Source of the DNA: an uncultured Pelagibacteraceae bacterium
Lineage (GTDB): Bacteria > Pseudomonadota > Alphaproteobacteria > Pelagibacterales > Pelagibacteraceae
DNA: 55,789 nt
Assembly: GCA_902615715.1 (NCBI GenBank)
Contig: CACMQA010000004.1
Location: 75,814 to 131,602, forward strand
Direction: 5' to 3'
This document shows positions 53,477 through 55,789 of the stretch, piece by piece. The first letter of the stretch is position 1; every line of letters starts with the position of its first letter. The notes beneath the pieces are model-generated. The model made no database searches. It was given only the letters and a program-made list of their open reading frames with translations, and was not told where the DNA came from. Made by a program: the position numbers and the translations under genes.

Positions 53477-54430
53477 ATGAAAAATAGCTATTCAAATATA
53501 TATTCTTTCAACAAGAAAACACTCAGGAAGACTATCAATTATTTAAAAAATAGTGATGTGGTAGGACTACCAACTGAGACGGTTTATGGGCTTGGGGGAA
53601 ACGCCTATTCCATTAGTTCAATTAAAAAAATATTTAAATTAAAAGGTAGGCCTAAATCGAATCCGCTTATAATTCATTATTTCGATTTAAATGACGCCAT
53701 GAAAGATATAATTGTCAACAGATACTTTATAAAGTTATATGAAAAATTATGTCCTGGTCCAGTTACATTTGTTTTAAGAAAAAAGATTAGTTCTAAAATT
53801 CACCCACTTTCATTAGCAAAATTGAAAACTGTAGCTGTAAGATTTCCAAAACATAAAGTAGTAAGATCAATTTTAAAAGAAATTTCCTTTCCTTTGGCTA
53901 TGCCAAGTGCAAACACATCCTCAAATTTAAGTCCAGTGAATGCCAAAGATGTTTTTGATGAATTCAAACATAAAGTGCGATTTATATTGGACGGTGGAAA
54001 ATCTCGTGTTGGAATTGAGTCAACTGTGATTGATTTAACTGGGTCTCCTAAAATCTTGAGACCCGGAGTAATAGATAAAAATATGCTTGAGAAGATTTTA
54101 AGAACTAGTATTGAGGAAAATAAAAGCAAAACATTAAAATCACCTGGAATGATGAGAAAACATTACTATCCTGGTATACCTGTATTAATAGATCAAAAAA
54201 AATATATAAAGGATAGCGCTTATCTATATCTTGGTAAAAAATATAAACAGAGAAAAAATTTTTTTTCTTTAAGTGAAGATTCTGACTTAGATGAAGCTGC
54301 CTCTAAATTATATAAAACTTTTAGATTAGTAAAAAAAAAAGGATATAAGAGAATTCAAATTAGTGAAATCCCGAATAAAGGTTCTGGAATAGCTATTAAT
54401 GATAGGATAAAAAGAGCATCAAGATTCTAA
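53477..54430 (+). CDS. tsaC: Threonylcarbamoyl-AMP synthase, TsaC/Sua5 long form
   Basis: The enzyme makes threonylcarbamoyl-AMP for the t6A37 modification of ANN-decoding tRNAs. The ATG at 53477 (MKNSYSNIYS) gives 317 residues. The YrdC domain shows VVGLPTETVYGLGGNAYS, KLKGRPKSNPLI, CPGPVTFVL, AMPSANTSSNLSPV and STVIDLTG. The linker SPGMMRKHYYPGIPV and the C-terminal domain place it in the Sua5 long form. An ABC transporter gene begins on the base after its stop. Confidence 0.94.
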   Translation: MKNSYSNIYSFNKKTLRKTINYLKNSDVVGLPTETVYGLGGNAYSISSIKKIFKLKGRPKSNPLIIHYFDLNDAMKDIIVNRYFIKLYEKLCPGPVTFVLRKKISSKIHPLSLAKLKTVAVRFPKHKVVRSILKEISFPLAMPSANTSSNLSPVNAKDVFDEFKHKVRFILDGGKSRVGIESTVIDLTGSPKILRPGVIDKNMLEKILRTSIEENKSKTLKSPGMMRKHYYPGIPVLIDQKKYIKDSAYLYLGKKYKQRKNFFSLSEDSDLDEAASKLYKTFRLVKKKGYKRIQISEIPNKGSGIAINDRIKRASRF

Positions 54431-55165
54431 ATGAAATTAGTTGTAAAAAATCTCTCTAAAAAATTTAATTCTACTATCGCTGTTGATGATATTAGTTTTG
54501 AAATAGAAAAAAATAAAACTTTAGGTCTCCTCGGGCCTAATGGGTGCGGAAAAACCACTTCAATAGGCATGATGTTAGGATTGATTACACCCACAAGTGG
54601 GAAAATTTTCATAAATGAAATTAATTTAGAACCAAAAAATAGAATTGAATTATTAAGATTAATGAATTTTGCTTCACCATATATCGAATTGCCAAAAAAA
54701 TTAACCGTAAAACAAAATCTAGAAGTTTACGCAAGATTATACGGGGTAAAAAAAGTTAAACAAAGAATAGATGAAATGGTTACAGAATTAAATTTACAAA
54801 ATTTTCTGAATAAAAAGACTGGAGAACTTTCATCAGGTCAAAAAAATCGGGTAGCTTTAGCTAAATCTCTTATTAATAAACCAAAATTATTATTTTTAGA
54901 TGAGCCAACAGCAAGTCTAGATCCTGATGTTGGAGATTTTGTAAGAGAATACATTGAAAGATATAAAAAAAGTCATGAACTTACTATACTCTTGGCATCT
55001 CATAATATGAAAGAAGTCGAGCGATTATGTAATAAAGTCATAATGATGAAACAAGGCAAGATTGTAGACAGTGGAACTTGTGATGAATTGATAAAAAAAC
55101 ATGGAAGAGAAAATCTCGAAGATACTTTTTTAAAAATAGCTAGGGGTCAAAATGAATTGGAGTAA
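54431..55165 (+). CDS. ABC transporter ATP-binding protein (ABC-2 exporter)
   Basis: The 244-residue ATPase has Walker A LLGPNGCGKTTS, a Q-loop region NFASPYIELPKKLTV, the signature LSSGQKNRVALAKSL, Walker B LLFLDEPTASLDPDVG and the switch His in LLASHNMKEVERL. It belongs to the CcmA/NodI-like DRA group that pairs with ABC-2 permeases. The permease gene follows with a 14-base overlap. The substrate is unknown. Confidence 0.92.
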   Translation: MKLVVKNLSKKFNSTIAVDDISFEIEKNKTLGLLGPNGCGKTTSIGMMLGLITPTSGKIFINEINLEPKNRIELLRLMNFASPYIELPKKLTVKQNLEVYARLYGVKKVKQRIDEMVTELNLQNFLNKKTGELSSGQKNRVALAKSLINKPKLLFLDEPTASLDPDVGDFVREYIERYKKSHELTILLASHNMKEVERLCNKVIMMKQGKIVDSGTCDELIKKHGRENLEDTFLKIARGQNELE

Positions 55166-55789
55166 AATACATGCTTTGAGTTTAAGACATGTTTATTTAA
55201 TTAAAGGGTCTTTTCCAAGGATTCTTGATTTAATTTATTGGCCTACGATTCAAATTTTTCTTTGGGGATTTATTTCAAAGTTTTTTACCCTGAATTCCTC
55301 TTATTATGAAAATACTGTAGGCGTAATACTAAGTGCAGCTATTCTTTACGACTTTCTATTTAGATCAAGCATAAGTTATAATATGATGTTTCTAGAGGAA
55401 ATTTGGAGCAGAAATTTTACTAATCTTTTTATAGCTCCAATTAAAATAAGTGAAATTATTGCTGCATTAACTTTTACTGCGATTTTTAGAACCTTAATTG
55501 GTTTAATTCCTGCTGCTTTAATAGCAATACCCTTATTTGGCGTTTCAATTTTAAAAATTGGTACTCCACTTATCTTTCTTCTTGTATCTTTATATATTTT
55601 TGGGGTGACCTTGGGTCTTCTTGTGACATCAGGATTAATTAGATTTGGACCCTCTTTTGAAAATATTGCCTGGGCAAGCTTATTTTTTTTAGCTCCTCTC
55701 GGTTGCATTTATTACCCTATCGATATTTTACCAGAGTGGCTTCAATTGATCGCAAAGTTATTGCCATTAGTTCATTTATTCGAAGAAAT
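55152..55789 (+). CDS. ABC-2 type transporter permease, 3' end cut by window edge
   Basis: The ATG at 55152 lies inside the end of the ATPase gene, and the frame stays open to the window end (212 codons). The start MNWSKIHALSLRHVYLIKGS is followed by four to five hydrophobic helices, including ILDLIYWPTIQIFLWGFIS and ASLFFLAPLGCIYYPIDILP. The last matches the conserved ABC-2 segment before the final periplasmic helix. About 50 residues are probably missing. It forms an exporter with the preceding ATPase, and the cargo may be a lipid or polysaccharide (inference). Confidence 0.85.
   Translation, partial: MNWSKIHALSLRHVYLIKGSFPRILDLIYWPTIQIFLWGFISKFFTLNSSYYENTVGVILSAAILYDFLFRSSISYNMMFLEEIWSRNFTNLFIAPIKISEIIAALTFTAIFRTLIGLIPAALIAIPLFGVSILKIGTPLIFLLVSLYIFGVTLGLLVTSGLIRFGPSFENIAWASLFFLAPLGCIYYPIDILPEWLQLIAKLLPLVHLFEE

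Noticed and set aside
1-55789. CRISPR arrays, insertion sequences, prophage, attachment sites or a replication origin
   Set aside because: No spaced repeats, transposase or integrase motifs, or DnaA-box clusters were seen. Poly-A/T tracts account for most apparent repetition.

Overview
The window is a very AT-rich (roughly 30 % GC by eye), extremely compact bacterial chromosome segment. Gene content and style point to the marine SAR11 clade (order Pelagibacterales, Alphaproteobacteria): a retinal proteorhodopsin with a ferredoxin/reductase operon beside it, a eukaryote-type NADP isocitrate dehydrogenase, pyruvate phosphate dikinase, a zinc-ligand-poor alphaproteobacterial DksA, and almost no intergenic DNA. 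The species cannot be named from sequence reading alone. I see no insertion sequences, prophage, CRISPR or rRNA. One tRNA (Leu, GAG) is present.

Layout. 1-2361: pdxA (5' truncated by the window edge) and rsmA run rightward and meet the leftward fabD-fabG-acpP-gmk cluster (1492-4064). 4169-11243, rightward: rpsF-rpsR-rplI, dnaB, a large RND/MMPL-type transporter, cvpA and purF. 11240-18997, leftward: one nearly gapless block psd-pssA-rlmE-guaB-TPR-guaA-panB-yfgM-like-bamB-like, joining phospholipid synthesis, rRNA methylation, guanine nucleotide synthesis, pantothenate synthesis and outer-membrane assembly. 19061-20275: icd. 20268-31258, leftward: an ArnT-like/GT2 glycosyltransferase pair, a small frameshifted ORF, a GFA-fold protein, a glycerate-kinase-like protein, a TolC-like channel, recA, an aldehyde dehydrogenase with a DUF779 partner, and alaS. 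31335-31760: dksA, with a near-consensus promoter. 31757-34695, leftward: proteorhodopsin, a strong intrinsic terminator, then a 43-codon membrane microprotein, ferredoxin, ferredoxin-NADP reductase and glutathione transferase. 34881-41131: prpE, a dihydroorotase-family gene (leftward), ygfZ, tRNA-Leu (leftward), nadA-nadC. 41120-47547, leftward: sppA-like, glyQ, glyS, ppdK. 47693-55789: a polyprenyl diphosphate synthase, pdxH (leftward), aroC, the classic xseB-ispA-dxs isoprenoid cluster (leftward), tsaC/sua5, and an ABC-2 transporter whose permease runs off the right edge.

How it works together. Most genes are core metabolism: membrane lipids, isoprenoid precursors (dxs, ispA, polyprenyl synthase), NAD (nadA, nadC), purines, vitamin B6 (pdxA, pdxH) and translation. 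The proteorhodopsin would add light-driven proton pumping. No retinal-synthesis genes lie in the window, although the upstream isoprenoid steps do. The most unusual points are an IMP dehydrogenase without its regulatory CBS module, a membrane microprotein translationally coupled to the ferredoxin next to proteorhodopsin, a second small ORF apparently broken by one base, a dihydroorotase-family enzyme with Gln in place of a metal-binding His, and overlap at every convergent gene junction.

No intergenic stretch without a gene exceeds 300 bases. The longest non-coding stretches are 34696-34880, 24949-25116 and 47548-47692.
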